A stretch of 64,000 nucleotides of DNA, from positions 2,852,001 through 2,916,000 of the forward strand of contig NZ_BNEM01000001.1 in the NCBI RefSeq assembly GCF_018327705.1, in the 5' to 3' direction. Of the stretch, positions 42,665 to 51,431 are shown piece by piece. The translations under genes were made by a program, and so were the position numbers. Under the pieces are notes generated by a model. That model was not told the DNA's origin. It saw only the letters and a list, made by a program, of their open reading frames with translations, and did no database searches. This stretch comes from Catellatospora sp. TT07R-123. GTDB lineage: Bacteria > Actinomycetota > Actinomycetes > Mycobacteriales > Micromonosporaceae. Position 1 is the first letter of the stretch. The number at the start of each line of letters is the position of its first letter.

Positions 42665-43357
42665 TCAGCCGAGGCCGATCGCGCGCAGCAGCGCGGCGGT
42701 GTCGGCGAGCGAGTCGAGCACGGTGTGCGCGCCCGAAGCACGCAGCTCGGCGGCGGTGGCACCGCCGGTGGCCACGGCGATCGCGGTCACGCCGTTGTGC
42801 AGGGCGCCCTCGACGTCGTGCGGGGTGTCGCCGATGACCACGACCCGGTGGCCGGGCAGGGCCACCCCGTGTTTGCGCTCGGCGCGTTCCCGGGCCAGCC
42901 GCACCAGCGTCGACCGGACCGGGTGCTCGCCGCCGTATCCGCCGACGTCCAGGTCCATCGGGCCGAGCAGGTCGAAGGCGGCCAGTTTGATCCGGGCGGC
43001 GTCGCGGACGTTGCCGGTGACCACGGTCTGCACCACCCCCGGGACCTGCGCCAGCGCGGCGACCGCCGCGGCCGCCCCGGCGAGCGCCACCCCGTCCGCC
43101 CGGATCTGCTCGCGGGCGGCCTCGGTGTGCGCCGCGAGGGTGTCCAGGAACAGGGCCACCACCCGCTCGTCGACCGGGTGGCCGTGCCCGGCCAGGGCGG
43201 TGGTGAAGAGGTAGTGGTCGGTACGGCCGCCGAAGTCGGGCAGGCCGGGCGGTTCGGCTCCGACCACCTCCCGGTACGCCGCGAGGAAGATCGCCTTACC
43301 ACTGCCGCCCGCGTTGATGAGCGTACGGTCGATGTCCCACAGCACCAGGCAGTCCAC
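42665..43357 (-). CDS. HAD-superfamily hydrolase
   Basis: This 230-residue protein has nucleophile motif DIDRTL (D8, D10), a helical cap (about 20-85), motif II TGN near 122 and motif IV GDTPHDVEGA near 175. Such enzymes are usually phosphatases of small metabolites; the Arg after D10 replaces the more common Gly. GTG start. It is divergent from the GNAT gene. Confidence 0.83.
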   Translation of the reverse strand: MDCLVLWDIDRTLINAGGSGKAIFLAAYREVVGAEPPGLPDFGGRTDHYLFTTALAGHGHPVDERVVALFLDTLAAHTEAAREQIRADGVALAGAAAAVAALAQVPGVVQTVVTGNVRDAARIKLAAFDLLGPMDLDVGGYGGEHPVRSTLVRLARERAERKHGVALPGHRVVVIGDTPHDVEGALHNGVTAIAVATGGATAAELRASGAHTVLDSLADTAALLRAIGLG

Positions 43358-43431
43358 GCGGGTAAGCCATCATGCCGGCGCGGGCGCTGTCAAGCCGCTG
43401 GAACGCGTTGGCGCCGCTGCGGTGCCGGGCA

Positions 43432-43437
43432 TAGGGT
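43432..43437 (+). promoter_or_regulatory. Promoter of the tandem-GNAT gene (leaderless)
   Basis: TTGGCG (43408-43413), an 18-bp spacer and TAGGGT (43432-43437) lie 7 nt before the ATG at 43445, with no ribosome-binding site. Confidence 0.5.
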
Positions 43438-43444
43438 CGCCGTC

Positions 43445-44356
43445 ATGACGATCGTACGGGCGGCGACGCAGGCCGAGGCGCAGTCGTGGCAGGACGGCTG
43501 GCAGGAGCACCTGGCCGCGCACTACGCCGGGTACTCCGACCCGGCCGCGCGGCGGCAGCTGGTCGACCGGCGCCTCGGCGCGTGGCAGCGCACCCGGCAC
43601 GGCACCGTGTACGTCGCCGAGGAGGACGGCCGGGTCGTCGGCCACCTCGCCATCGGGGTCTCGCCCACGGCCGACCCGACCGAGGCGTTCATCTTCCAGC
43701 TGCGCGCCCCCGGCCGGGAGGCGGCGGCGCGGGCCCTGCACGACCAGGCGTACCGGTTCGCCACCGACCGGGGCGTGCAGCGGCTCGGCGCGGTCACCCC
43801 GACCGGCGACCCGGCCGTGGACGCGCTGCTGGGGCCGTACCCGCTGCGGGCGCAGCAGATGGTCAAGGACCTGTCCGAGCCCGCCGTGCTCGCCGACGGC
43901 CTCACCGGCCGCCCGATGTCGGCCGCGGAGTACGGCCCCTGGCTGGACGGCGAGATCGTCGGCTACGCCCAGGACATCGCCGACTCCGGGTCGGCCACCC
44001 TCGACGCCGCCCGGGAGCGTTCGGCACGCGAGTTCGCCGAGCTGCTGCCCGAGGGCCTGGGCACGGCCGGGCACAGCCTGTGGACGCTGTGCGACGGCGA
44101 CCGGGCGGTGGCCCACATCTGGCTGCGCCACGGCCATATGCCGGGCATGGGGTTCGTCTTCGGCGTCAACGTCTACGACGCCGAGCGCGGCAAGGGCTAC
44201 GGCCGCGCGGTGATGCTGCTCGGTGAGCAGGCGACCGCGGCCGCCGGAGACGTCCAGCTCGGGCTGAACGTCTTCGGCAGCAACACGGTCGCCCGCAACC
44301 TGTACGACAAGCTCGGCTACCGGGTCGTGGACCAGTTCCGCTCCGACGACCTGTGA
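43445..44356 (+). CDS. Tandem GNAT-fold N-acetyltransferase
   Basis: The 303-residue protein has two GNAT halves. The N-terminal one (about 1-140) contains YVAEEDGRVVGHLAI, with a weak acetyl-CoA loop. The C-terminal one (about 150-303) contains VFGVNVYDAERGKGYGRAVM, a canonical R/Q-x-x-G-x-G/A loop, and NVFGSNTVARNLYDKLGYRV. Mycothiol synthase has a similar two-GNAT layout, but this sequence does not carry enough MshD signature to claim it. Only the second half looks able to bind acetyl-CoA. Its stop is 7 nt from the convergent gene's stop. Confidence 0.8.
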   Translation: MTIVRAATQAEAQSWQDGWQEHLAAHYAGYSDPAARRQLVDRRLGAWQRTRHGTVYVAEEDGRVVGHLAIGVSPTADPTEAFIFQLRAPGREAAARALHDQAYRFATDRGVQRLGAVTPTGDPAVDALLGPYPLRAQQMVKDLSEPAVLADGLTGRPMSAAEYGPWLDGEIVGYAQDIADSGSATLDAARERSAREFAELLPEGLGTAGHSLWTLCDGDRAVAHIWLRHGHMPGMGFVFGVNVYDAERGKGYGRAVMLLGEQATAAAGDVQLGLNVFGSNTVARNLYDKLGYRVVDQFRSDDL

Positions 44357-44363
44357 GCCGGGC

Positions 44364-45590
44364 TCACCCGCACCGCCACCGCACGGCGACCACGAGCACG
44401 CCCTCGCCCGGCATCGTCACATAACCGCCGACGGTCCGGCCGTCGGCGCTGATCGCCCGGAAGTTCGGCCGGTCGTACGGGTCGTCCGACGCGCCGGGCA
44501 GGTTCGGCAGCGCCACGGTGCCCGACGGCGACACCAGCACGTTGCCGAGGCCTTCGGCACCGACCGTCCAGCCGTCGGCGCCGAGCAGGTTGCCGCCGTG
44601 GGGCATGCGCTGCAACCGGAGCTGGAACGTGCCCAGCTCCCATCGTGCGAGCCGGACCACCGTGTCCGTACTCGAACCGGCGTAGAGCAGCGCGGTGACG
44701 AAACCGTCGCCCAGCTGGACCCCACGGACCCCCTTCAGCGGCCGGTCGTCGATCTCCTCCGGCAGCTCCAGCACCCGCTCGGTGCCGTCGGGCAGCAGCA
44801 GGACCGCCTGGTCGTGCGCGGTGGGCAGGTCCTCGTTCGGCTCCCGCACCGGACCCACGGCGGAGTCGCGCAGGACTCCCGCGATGGTCCCGTCCTCGGC
44901 GATCGAGGTGGGGTCCACGGGCACCCCGCCAGCCGTGCTCAGCGGCTGCGGGGCGCCGTAGGGTGGCCGCCAGACGACGGGGCGGCCGCCGGACATGCCC
45001 ACGATCACACCGGCGGTGTTGACCGCCGCGATGATCGGGTCGGCGCCCGCGAGCCGGGTCATCCGGCCGTCCCGGTAGAGCCAGGCCGCCTTGGTGTCGC
45101 CCTCGAAGGCGGTCACCACGGCGGTGCCGTCGGCGGCGATCGCCTCGAAACCGGCGTCGGCGCCCGGTTCGCGGATCGCGCGCACCCTGCCGTCGTCCCA
45201 GATCAGCAGGCGCGGGCGGCCGTCCCCGGGGTAGGCCCGCCCGGCCAGGAACCGGCCGGTCGGATCACCCGCGGTCAGGACGCTCTTGGGCGGATAGCCC
45301 CGGGGCACCGGCAGCTGCCGCACCTCGCAGGTGCTCAGCACCGGCTTGGGCGCGGGCGACGAGGTGGCCGAGGCCGACGGGGTCGGGGTGGCCGGGTCCG
45401 GCTTCGGGTGCACCCCGAGGTGCACCGCGAGCAGCACCGCGACGGCGGCGAAGGCCGCCGCGCCCGCACCCGATCCGGCGACGCGCAGCCGCAGCGTGCG
45501 CCGCCGCCGGCGGGCCCGGATCCCGTCCAGCACGTCGTAGCGGGGCGCCTGCGCCGCGATACCGTCGAGCAGCTCCTTCAGGTCGCTCAT
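44364..45590 (-). CDS. Membrane protein coupled to a sigma factor, anti-sigma candidate
   Basis: This 408-residue protein has a short cytoplasmic N-terminus (1-33, with RARRRRR), one transmembrane helix (about 37-59) and a Pro/Ser/Thr linker (about 64-85). The extracellular part is built of repeated short beta units (for example GRFLAGRAYPGDGRPRLLIW, GWTVGAEGLGNVLVSPSG and RAISADGRTVGGYV) that look propeller-like. Its ATG overlaps the stop of the SigE-type sigma gene, so the two are made together. No ZAS or RskA motif is seen, so the anti-sigma role is only inferred from coupling and topology. Confidence 0.72.
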   Translation of the reverse strand: MSDLKELLDGIAAQAPRYDVLDGIRARRRRRTLRLRVAGSGAGAAAFAAVAVLLAVHLGVHPKPDPATPTPSASATSSPAPKPVLSTCEVRQLPVPRGYPPKSVLTAGDPTGRFLAGRAYPGDGRPRLLIWDDGRVRAIREPGADAGFEAIAADGTAVVTAFEGDTKAAWLYRDGRMTRLAGADPIIAAVNTAGVIVGMSGGRPVVWRPPYGAPQPLSTAGGVPVDPTSIAEDGTIAGVLRDSAVGPVREPNEDLPTAHDQAVLLLPDGTERVLELPEEIDDRPLKGVRGVQLGDGFVTALLYAGSSTDTVVRLARWELGTFQLRLQRMPHGGNLLGADGWTVGAEGLGNVLVSPSGTVALPNLPGASDDPYDRPNFRAISADGRTVGGYVTMPGEGVLVVAVRWRCG

Positions 45591-46105
45591 GCCCACGCCT
45601 CCCGCGCCCGGCCGACGAGCACATGCAGCTCCGGCGCCACCTCGCGCAACTTCGCCAGCGCCGCCGAGGTCTGGCTCTTGACCGTGCCGGTCGAGACGCC
45701 GAGCGCCTCGGCCGCGTCGGCTTCGGACAGGTCCTCGAAGTAGCGCAGCACGATGACGGCCCGCTGCTTGCGGGTCAGCTTCTCCAGCGCCTGGCGCAGC
45801 AGCAGCCTGCGTACGGTGTCGGCGGCGTGGTCGCGCGCGGCCCCGGGTTCGGGCAGCGTGTCGGTGCTGCGTTCGCGGCGCAGGTGGTGGCTGCGGCGCC
45901 AGAGCGACACGTGCTCGTGATACATGATCTTGCGCAGGTACGCGTCCGGCGTCTCCACCCGCACCCTGCGCCATTGCAGGGACAGCTTGAACAGCGCGTT
46001 CTGCAGCAGGTCCTCGGCCGCGTGGTGGTCGCCCGTCAGCAGGAACGCCACCCGTGACCACCGGGCGAGCCCCGCGTGAACGAACTGCTCGAACTCCTCG
46101 TCCAC
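45587..46105 (-). CDS. SigE-family ECF sigma factor
   Basis: The 172-residue sigma factor has region 2 (AEDLLQNALFKLSLQWRRV near 30-48, with YLRKIMYHEHVSLWRR near 57) and region 4 (LTRKQRAVIVLRYFEDLSEADAAEALGVSTGTVKSQ near 110-145). Members of this actinobacterial family direct RNA polymerase to stress or envelope genes. The GTG start has GGAGGGAGG upstream. The coupled downstream membrane protein is its probable regulator. Confidence 0.88.
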   Translation of the reverse strand: MDEEFEQFVHAGLARWSRVAFLLTGDHHAAEDLLQNALFKLSLQWRRVRVETPDAYLRKIMYHEHVSLWRRSHHLRRERSTDTLPEPGAARDHAADTVRRLLLRQALEKLTRKQRAVIVLRYFEDLSEADAAEALGVSTGTVKSQTSAALAKLREVAPELHVLVGRAREAWA

Positions 46106-46148
46106 TCCCGCCTCCCTCCGCCGACCGTCCGGTTGTCGCTTCCTAGAC

Positions 46149-46185
46149 GACAGCCCCCGCCCCGATGGTTGGGGCGGAGGCTGTC
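46149..46185. terminator. Stem-loop downstream of the acyl-CoA ligase gene
   Basis: GACAGCCCCCGCCCC (46149-46163) pairs with GGGGCGGAGGCTGTC (46171-46185), with one mismatch and a 7-nt loop. It lies between the ligase stop and the sigma factor start on the same strand and should separate the two transcripts. Confidence 0.65.
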
Positions 46186-46206
46186 CGGTGTGCGGCCGGG
46201 ACCGGG

Positions 46207-47760
46207 TCAGGCGGTGCCGGTCTCCTCGGCGACCATCCGGCGCAGCTCGCGCTTGAGCACCTTGAGGCTGGGGCCCATGGGCAGCTCGGCGACGAACCGG
46301 AACCGGCGCGGGTACTTGTGCCGCCCGAGCCGCTCGCGCGACCACTCGGTCAGCTCCGCGGCGGTGGGCGCGGCCGCGGCGGGATCGAGCACCACGACCG
46401 CGCAGATCTCCTCGCCGTGCAGCCCGTCGGGCATCCCGACGACCGACACCTGCGCGATGGCCGGGTGGCGGGCGAGCACCTCCTCCACCTCGCGCGGATA
46501 CACGTTGAAGCCGCCCCGGATGATCAGGTCCTTCTTCCGGTCGACGATGGTGACGAACCCGTCGGCGTCCTTCGTGCCCAGGTCGCCGGTGCGGAACCAG
46601 CCGTCGACCACGGCCTGCGCGGTCGCCTCGGGCCGGTTGAGGTAGCCCGCGAACACGTTGTGCCCCCGGATCACGATCTCGCCGAGCTCGCCGGGCGGCA
46701 GCAGCTCGACCCGGTCGTCGAGGTCCGCGCGGGCGATCTCGGTCTCGACGCCCCAGGCGGTGTGGCCGACGGTGCCGGGGCGCACGCCGAAGTGCGGCTG
46801 GTTGGTGGTGGCGGTGGGCGAGGTCTCCGACAGGCCGTAGCCCTCGTACACGGTGGTGGCGAAGACGGTGCTGAAGCGCTCCAGCGCCGCGACCGGCAGC
46901 GACGCGCCGCCGGAGATGCACAGGCGCAGGTGCGGCAGGTCGGTGCGGCCGGCGGCGGCTTCGAGCAGCCCCAGATACATCGTGGGTACGCCGTGGAAGA
47001 CGTCGACCTTCTCCCGCACCATCAGGTCGATCGCCGCCGCGCCGCTGAACCGGGCCAGCAGCACCAGCGTGGCGCCGATGCGGAAGGCGCCGTTCATGCC
47101 GACGGTCTGCCCGAACGTGTGGAACAGCGGCAGGCAGCCGAGCACCACGTCGGTGGTGCGGGCGTCGTTGCAGTCGAACACGTTGACGATCGTGTTCATG
47201 ACCAGGTTCAGGTGCGTGAGCACGGCGCCCTTGGGTTCGCCGGTGGTGCCGCTGGTGTAGAGGATCACGGCGGGGTCGGTCGGGGCGGTCGACTCGTACG
47301 ACCGCAGCGGCGGCACGCCCGCGCCGACGTCTTCCAGCCGGGGAGGCAGCGCCCCGCCGTCGGGACGCGGCCCGACGCTGACCAGCGGGACGCCCGCCTC
47401 GGCGGCGGCCGCCGCGCCCAGGGCCAGCAGGGCGCTGTGGCACACCAGCACCGTGGCCCCGCTGTCGCGCAGCACGTACGCCGCCTCGGACGGGGTGAGC
47501 AGCAGGTGCACCGGCACCACCACGGCACCGGCGGCCAGCGCCCCGTAGTAGGCGCGCGGGAACTCGACCGTGTTCGGCACGATCAGCGCGACCACGTCGC
47601 CCCTGCGTACGCCGAGCTCGCGCAGGCCCGCCGCGTACGCCAGGGCCTGCTGCCACAGGTCGGTGTAGCTGACCCGCAGGTCGCCGTCGACGACGGCGGT
47701 CTTGCCGCGGTGCCGCCGCGCGCCCTCGGCCAGGACGGCGGCCAGGGACAGGGTGCTCAC
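46207..47760 (-). CDS. Acyl-CoA synthetase (AMP-forming, FadD-like)
   Basis: This 517-residue ligase has P-loop YTSGTTGEPKG near 175, the adenine motif YEGYGLSE near 315, WFRTGDLG near 395 and a C-terminal lid with GGFNVYPREVE and catalytic Lys in SLKVLKRELRR near 505. It activates a carboxylic acid with ATP and CoA for the dehydrogenases encoded upstream. The GTG at 47760 overlaps the stop of the MaoC gene, so translation is coupled. Chain length cannot be told. Confidence 0.91.
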   Translation of the reverse strand: MSTLSLAAVLAEGARRHRGKTAVVDGDLRVSYTDLWQQALAYAAGLRELGVRRGDVVALIVPNTVEFPRAYYGALAAGAVVVPVHLLLTPSEAAYVLRDSGATVLVCHSALLALGAAAAAEAGVPLVSVGPRPDGGALPPRLEDVGAGVPPLRSYESTAPTDPAVILYTSGTTGEPKGAVLTHLNLVMNTIVNVFDCNDARTTDVVLGCLPLFHTFGQTVGMNGAFRIGATLVLLARFSGAAAIDLMVREKVDVFHGVPTMYLGLLEAAAGRTDLPHLRLCISGGASLPVAALERFSTVFATTVYEGYGLSETSPTATTNQPHFGVRPGTVGHTAWGVETEIARADLDDRVELLPPGELGEIVIRGHNVFAGYLNRPEATAQAVVDGWFRTGDLGTKDADGFVTIVDRKKDLIIRGGFNVYPREVEEVLARHPAIAQVSVVGMPDGLHGEEICAVVVLDPAAAAPTAAELTEWSRERLGRHKYPRRFRFVAELPMGPSLKVLKRELRRMVAEETGTA

Positions 47761-48227
47761 GACCGCACCTGCTCGGGGTAGTACACGCGGCTGACGGTCT
47801 CGGCGACACACGCGGGCTTGTCGCTGTCGTCGGTGCGCACGGTGGCCTGCGCGACCAGCTGCACCCCGCCCGGCACCGGCTCGACCGACACGATCTGCAC
47901 GGTGAGCCGCACCTTCGCGCCGACCCGCACCGGGGCGGCGAACCGCACCCGGTTGAGGCCGTAGTTGACGCCCATGCTGGCGCCGTCGAACCGGTACAGG
48001 TCACGCACCAGCAGCGGCAGCAGCGACAGGGTCAGGTACCCGTGCGCGACGGTGCCGCCGAACGGGCCCGCCGCCGCCCGCTCCGGGTCGGTGTGGATCC
48101 ACTGGTCGTCGCCGGTGGCGTCGGCGAACGCGTCGACGCGGCCCTGTTCGATCTGGTGCCACGGGCCGGGGCCGATGACCTGGCCCACGGCGGCGGCCAG
48201 CTCCTGCGGGGAGTGGAAGACTCTCAT
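47757..48227 (-). CDS. MaoC-like (R)-specific enoyl-CoA hydratase
   Basis: The 156-residue hotdog-fold hydratase carries the hydratase 2 motif: DAFADATGDDQWIHTDPERA followed by GPFGGTVAHGYLTLSL, about residues 32-68, with the catalytic Asp and His. It hydrates 2-enoyl-CoA made by the acyl-CoA dehydrogenases. It overlaps both neighbours by ATGA/GTGA junctions. Confidence 0.9.
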   Translation of the reverse strand: MRVFHSPQELAAAVGQVIGPGPWHQIEQGRVDAFADATGDDQWIHTDPERAAAGPFGGTVAHGYLTLSLLPLLVRDLYRFDGASMGVNYGLNRVRFAAPVRVGAKVRLTVQIVSVEPVPGGVQLVAQATVRTDDSDKPACVAETVSRVYYPEQVRS

Positions 48228-49396
48228 GCCAGGTGACCTCCGATCTTGGTGTACCCGCGCAGCAGGTCGCGGGCGATGATGAGCCGCTGCATCTCGTCGG
48301 TGCCCTCGTAGATGCGCAGCAGGCGCACCTGGCGGTACCAGCGCTCGATGGGCAGCTCGCGGGTGTAGCCCATACCCCCGTGGATCTGCATGACGCTGTC
48401 GACCAGCTTGTTGATCATCGCGGCGCCGTAGAGCTTCGCCATCGACGACGCGTGCCGGGGGTCCATGCCCTGGTCGACGGTCCACGCGGCGCGCAGGATC
48501 AGCCAGCGCGCCGCCTCCAGCTCGGTCTCGGCGTCGGCGAGCATCCACTGGATCGCCTGGTTCTCGCCGATCTTCTTCCCGAACGTCTCGCGGGTGTTGG
48601 CGTAGTCGACCGCCATCCGCAGTGCCCGTTCGCCGATGCCGACCGCGTGCGACGGGATGATGTAGCGGCCCTTGCCGATCCACTTCATGCCCAGTTCGAA
48701 ACCCTGGCCGACCTCGCCGAGGATGTTGCGATGCGGCACCCGTACGCCGTCGAAGACCAGCGCCGCCGGGCCGCCCTCGCCCATCGTGGCGATGAACTCC
48801 GAGCGCCAGCCCATCGCCCGGTCCACCAGGAACGCCGTGGTGCCGCCGCCGCGTACCCCCCTGTCCCGGTCGGTGACCGCGACCACGATGGCGAAGTCGG
48901 CGTCGTCGCCGTTGGTGATGAACGTCTTCTCGCCGTTCAGCACCCAGTCGTCACCGTCACGGCGCGCGCTCAGCTTGATGTTGGCCGCGTCCGACCCGGC
49001 CCCCGGCTCGGTGATCGCGAAGCAGGAGATCCGCCGCCCCTCGATGGTGGGGAGCAGGTACTCCTCCCGCTGGGCGGCGTCGGCGTGGAACAGGATGTTG
49101 TCGGCCTCGCCGCCGAACCGGAACGGCACCAGGGTGTGCCCGATCTCGGTCCAGATCAGCGACTGGAGCACGGCGGGCAGGTCCATCCCGCCGTACGCGG
49201 CGGGGGTGGCCAGGCCCCAGAAGCCGAACGCGCGCGCCTTCGCCTGGAGTTCGCGCAGCTCGTCGCGGCGCAGACCGGGCTCATGCGCCCGCTCGCGGCG
49301 CAGCAGCTCCACCTCCAGCGGCACGACCTCCTTACGGATGAACGCGCGCGCGGTGTCGCGGATGGCCCGCTCCTCGTCGGTGAGGGAGAAGTCCAC
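48224..49396 (-). CDS. Acyl-CoA dehydrogenase
   Basis: This 390-residue FAD enzyme has FAITEPGAGSDAANI near 134, NGEKTFITNGDDADF near 156, the IHGGMGYTRELPIERWYR loop near 342 and the probable catalytic base E364 in YEGTDEMQ. It forms the 2,3 double bond of an acyl-CoA and passes electrons to ETF. Its stop overlaps the MaoC start. GTG start with AAAGGA upstream. Confidence 0.93.
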   Translation of the reverse strand: MDFSLTDEERAIRDTARAFIRKEVVPLEVELLRRERAHEPGLRRDELRELQAKARAFGFWGLATPAAYGGMDLPAVLQSLIWTEIGHTLVPFRFGGEADNILFHADAAQREEYLLPTIEGRRISCFAITEPGAGSDAANIKLSARRDGDDWVLNGEKTFITNGDDADFAIVVAVTDRDRGVRGGGTTAFLVDRAMGWRSEFIATMGEGGPAALVFDGVRVPHRNILGEVGQGFELGMKWIGKGRYIIPSHAVGIGERALRMAVDYANTRETFGKKIGENQAIQWMLADAETELEAARWLILRAAWTVDQGMDPRHASSMAKLYGAAMINKLVDSVMQIHGGMGYTRELPIERWYRQVRLLRIYEGTDEMQRLIIARDLLRGYTKIGGHLA

Positions 49397-49410
49397 GGTG
49401 GTCCTTTCGG

Positions 49411-50163
49411 TTAGCGGGCGCCGCCGTTGACGTACAGCGTCTGGCCGGTCACGAACGAGGAGTCGTCGCTGCTCAGGAACGCGACCACCGAGGCGATCTC
49501 CTCGGGCTGGGCGACCCGGCGCAGCGGGGTGTGCTCGGCGGCCCACGCCTGGTGCGCCTCGGGGGTGGAGCCGACGCGCTGCGCGGTGGCGGCGGTCATG
49601 GCGGTGGCGACGTACCCGGGGGCGACGGCGTTGACGGTGATGCCGAACGGGCCCAGCTCGATGGCGAGCGTGGCGGTCAGGCCCTGCACCCCGGCCTTGG
49701 CGGCGGCGTAGTTGGCCTGGCCCCGGTTGCCCAGCGCCGAGCGGCTGCTCAGGTTGACGATCTTGCCGTACCGCGCCGCCACCATGTGCTGCTGCGCCGC
49801 CTGGCAGCACAGGAACATGCTGGTCAGGTTGGTGTGCAGCACCGCGTTCCAGTCGGCGTAGCTCATCTTGTGCAGCAGGTCGTCGCGGGTGATCCCGGCG
49901 TTGTTGACCAGGATGTCCAGCCGCCCGAAGGCCTCCACGACCCGCTCGGTCATCGCCCGGACCGCGGCTTCGTCGGTGACGTCGCACGCGATCCCGATCG
50001 CCCCCGCCCCGATCTCCGCCGCCGTCGCCTCGGCCTTCTCGCCGCTCAGATCCACCACGGCCACCTTGGCCCCGTCAGCGGCCAGCCGCCGCGCGGTGGC
50101 GGCCCCGATCCCCTGCGCGGCCCCGGTCACCACCGCGACCCGTCCGTCGAATCGTTCGCTCAT
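49411..50163 (-). CDS. SDR-family 3-hydroxyacyl-CoA/ACP dehydrogenase (FabG-like)
   Basis: The 250-residue enzyme has TGAAQGIG (13-20), NNAG near 87, the catalytic Ser in NLSSRSALG near 137 and YAAAK near 150. By fold and operon position it would oxidise the 3-hydroxyacyl-CoA formed by MaoC. The stop is 14 nt before the dehydrogenase start. It is preceded by the second dehydrogenase gene at 17 bp. Confidence 0.9.
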   Translation of the reverse strand: MSERFDGRVAVVTGAAQGIGAATARRLAADGAKVAVVDLSGEKAEATAAEIGAGAIGIACDVTDEAAVRAMTERVVEAFGRLDILVNNAGITRDDLLHKMSYADWNAVLHTNLTSMFLCCQAAQQHMVAARYGKIVNLSSRSALGNRGQANYAAAKAGVQGLTATLAIELGPFGITVNAVAPGYVATAMTAATAQRVGSTPEAHQAWAAEHTPLRRVAQPEEIASVVAFLSSDDSSFVTGQTLYVNGGAR

Positions 50164-50180
50164 GCTGTTCCTCCAGTTGG

Positions 50181-51332
50181 TCAGACGAAGGCGTTCACGC
50201 CGGTCAGGGCGCGGCCGATGAGGAGTTGCTGGATCTGGCTGGTGCCCTCGTAGAGGGTGGTGACGCGGGCGTCGCGCAGGTACTTGCCGACCGGGTACTC
50301 GTCGACGTAGCCGTACCCGCCGAAGACCTGGAGCGCGTCGTTGGCGCAGCGGACGGCGGCCTCGCTGGCGTACAGCTTGGCCATCGACGCCTGCGTGGCG
50401 AACGGCTCGTGCCGGTCGGCCAGGTCGGCGACCTGCCAGACCAGCAGCCGCGCCGCGGCGGTGTCGACGGCGATGCGGGCGAGCAGCTGCTGCACGAGCT
50501 GGAAGCCCGCGATGGGCCGCCCGAACTGGGTGCGCTGCTTCGCGTAGGCGACGGCGGCGTCCAGGCAGCCCTGGGCGATGCCGACGCAGCCTGCGGCGAC
50601 CGACATCCGGCCCTTGTCCAGGGTCGACATCGCGATGCGGAAGCCCTGGCCGACCTCGCCGAGGCGGGCGCCGTCGGGAATCCGTACGCCGTCGAAGACC
50701 AGCTCGGCCGTGGGCTGCCCGCGCAGCCCGAGCTTGCCGTGGATCTCGCGCCGGACCAGGCCCGGCGTGTCGGCCGGCACCAGGAACGCGGTCACCCCGC
50801 GCGGACCCGGCTCGCCGGTACGCGCGAACAGCAGCACCACGTCGGCCCAGGTCCCGTTGGTGATGAACACCTTCGAACCGTGCACGGTCCAGCCGTCCCC
50901 GTCGCGCACCGCCCGCGTGGCCAGCGACCCGGCGTCGGAGCCGGTGCCGGGCTCGGTCAGCCCGAAGCAGCCGAGCAGCTCGCCCGCGCAGAGTCCGGGC
51001 AGCCAGCGTCCGCGCTGCTCGGGTGTGCCGTACGCGGCGATCGGCTTGGCGACCAGCCCGAGCGAGACCGAGACCAGCCCGCGCACGGCCGAGTCGCCCC
51101 GGCCCAGCTCCTCCAGCACCAGGCAGTACGCCAGGTGGTCGCCGCCGCTGCCGCCCAGCTCCGCCGGGACGGTCAGGCCGAGGAAGCCGAGCTCGCCGAG
51201 GCGCCGGACCACGCCGCGGTCGACGCTCTCGGCCCGGTCCCAGGCCGCGGCGTGCGGGACGACCTCGCGGTCGACCCAGTCGGCGGCCAGGCGCCGCAGC
51301 GCGGTGTGTTCGGCAGACAGTGTCAGGTCCAC
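50181..51332 (-). CDS. Acyl-CoA dehydrogenase (second)
   Basis: This 383-residue enzyme has CFGLTEPGTGSDAGSLATRA near 120, GSKVFITNGTWADV near 147 and the base E362 in YEGTSQIQQL. It is distinct from the dehydrogenase at 48224 and may act on a different chain length or branched acid. It is the first gene of the five-gene minus-strand operon. Its GTG start sits inside the 51332-51364 operator. Confidence 0.93.
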   Translation of the reverse strand: MDLTLSAEHTALRRLAADWVDREVVPHAAAWDRAESVDRGVVRRLGELGFLGLTVPAELGGSGGDHLAYCLVLEELGRGDSAVRGLVSVSLGLVAKPIAAYGTPEQRGRWLPGLCAGELLGCFGLTEPGTGSDAGSLATRAVRDGDGWTVHGSKVFITNGTWADVVLLFARTGEPGPRGVTAFLVPADTPGLVRREIHGKLGLRGQPTAELVFDGVRIPDGARLGEVGQGFRIAMSTLDKGRMSVAAGCVGIAQGCLDAAVAYAKQRTQFGRPIAGFQLVQQLLARIAVDTAAARLLVWQVADLADRHEPFATQASMAKLYASEAAVRCANDALQVFGGYGYVDEYPVGKYLRDARVTTLYEGTSQIQQLLIGRALTGVNAFV

Positions 51333-51364
51333 GAAATAAAACTAACGCTGGAAGTTTTATTTCG
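51332..51364. promoter_or_regulatory. TetR-type operator between divergent acyl-CoA and TetR genes
   Basis: CGAAATAAAACT (51332-51343) and AGTTTTATTTCG (51353-51364) are perfect 12-bp arms around AACGCTGGA. The core AAACT-N9-AGTTT recurs at 52103-52121. It overlaps the dehydrogenase start codon and lies 68 bp before the TetR start. Confidence 0.8.
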
Positions 51365-51431
51365 TCCAGACCCCGATATGGGAGAGTTGTTCTCCCACCC
51401 CCGGACCACGCCCCCGACCAGGAGGAGAGCC

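Noticed and set aside
43445-44356. Tandem GNAT as mycothiol synthase (mshD)
   Set aside because: The two-GNAT layout fits, but I could not see MshD-specific signatures and the first acetyl-CoA loop looks degenerate.
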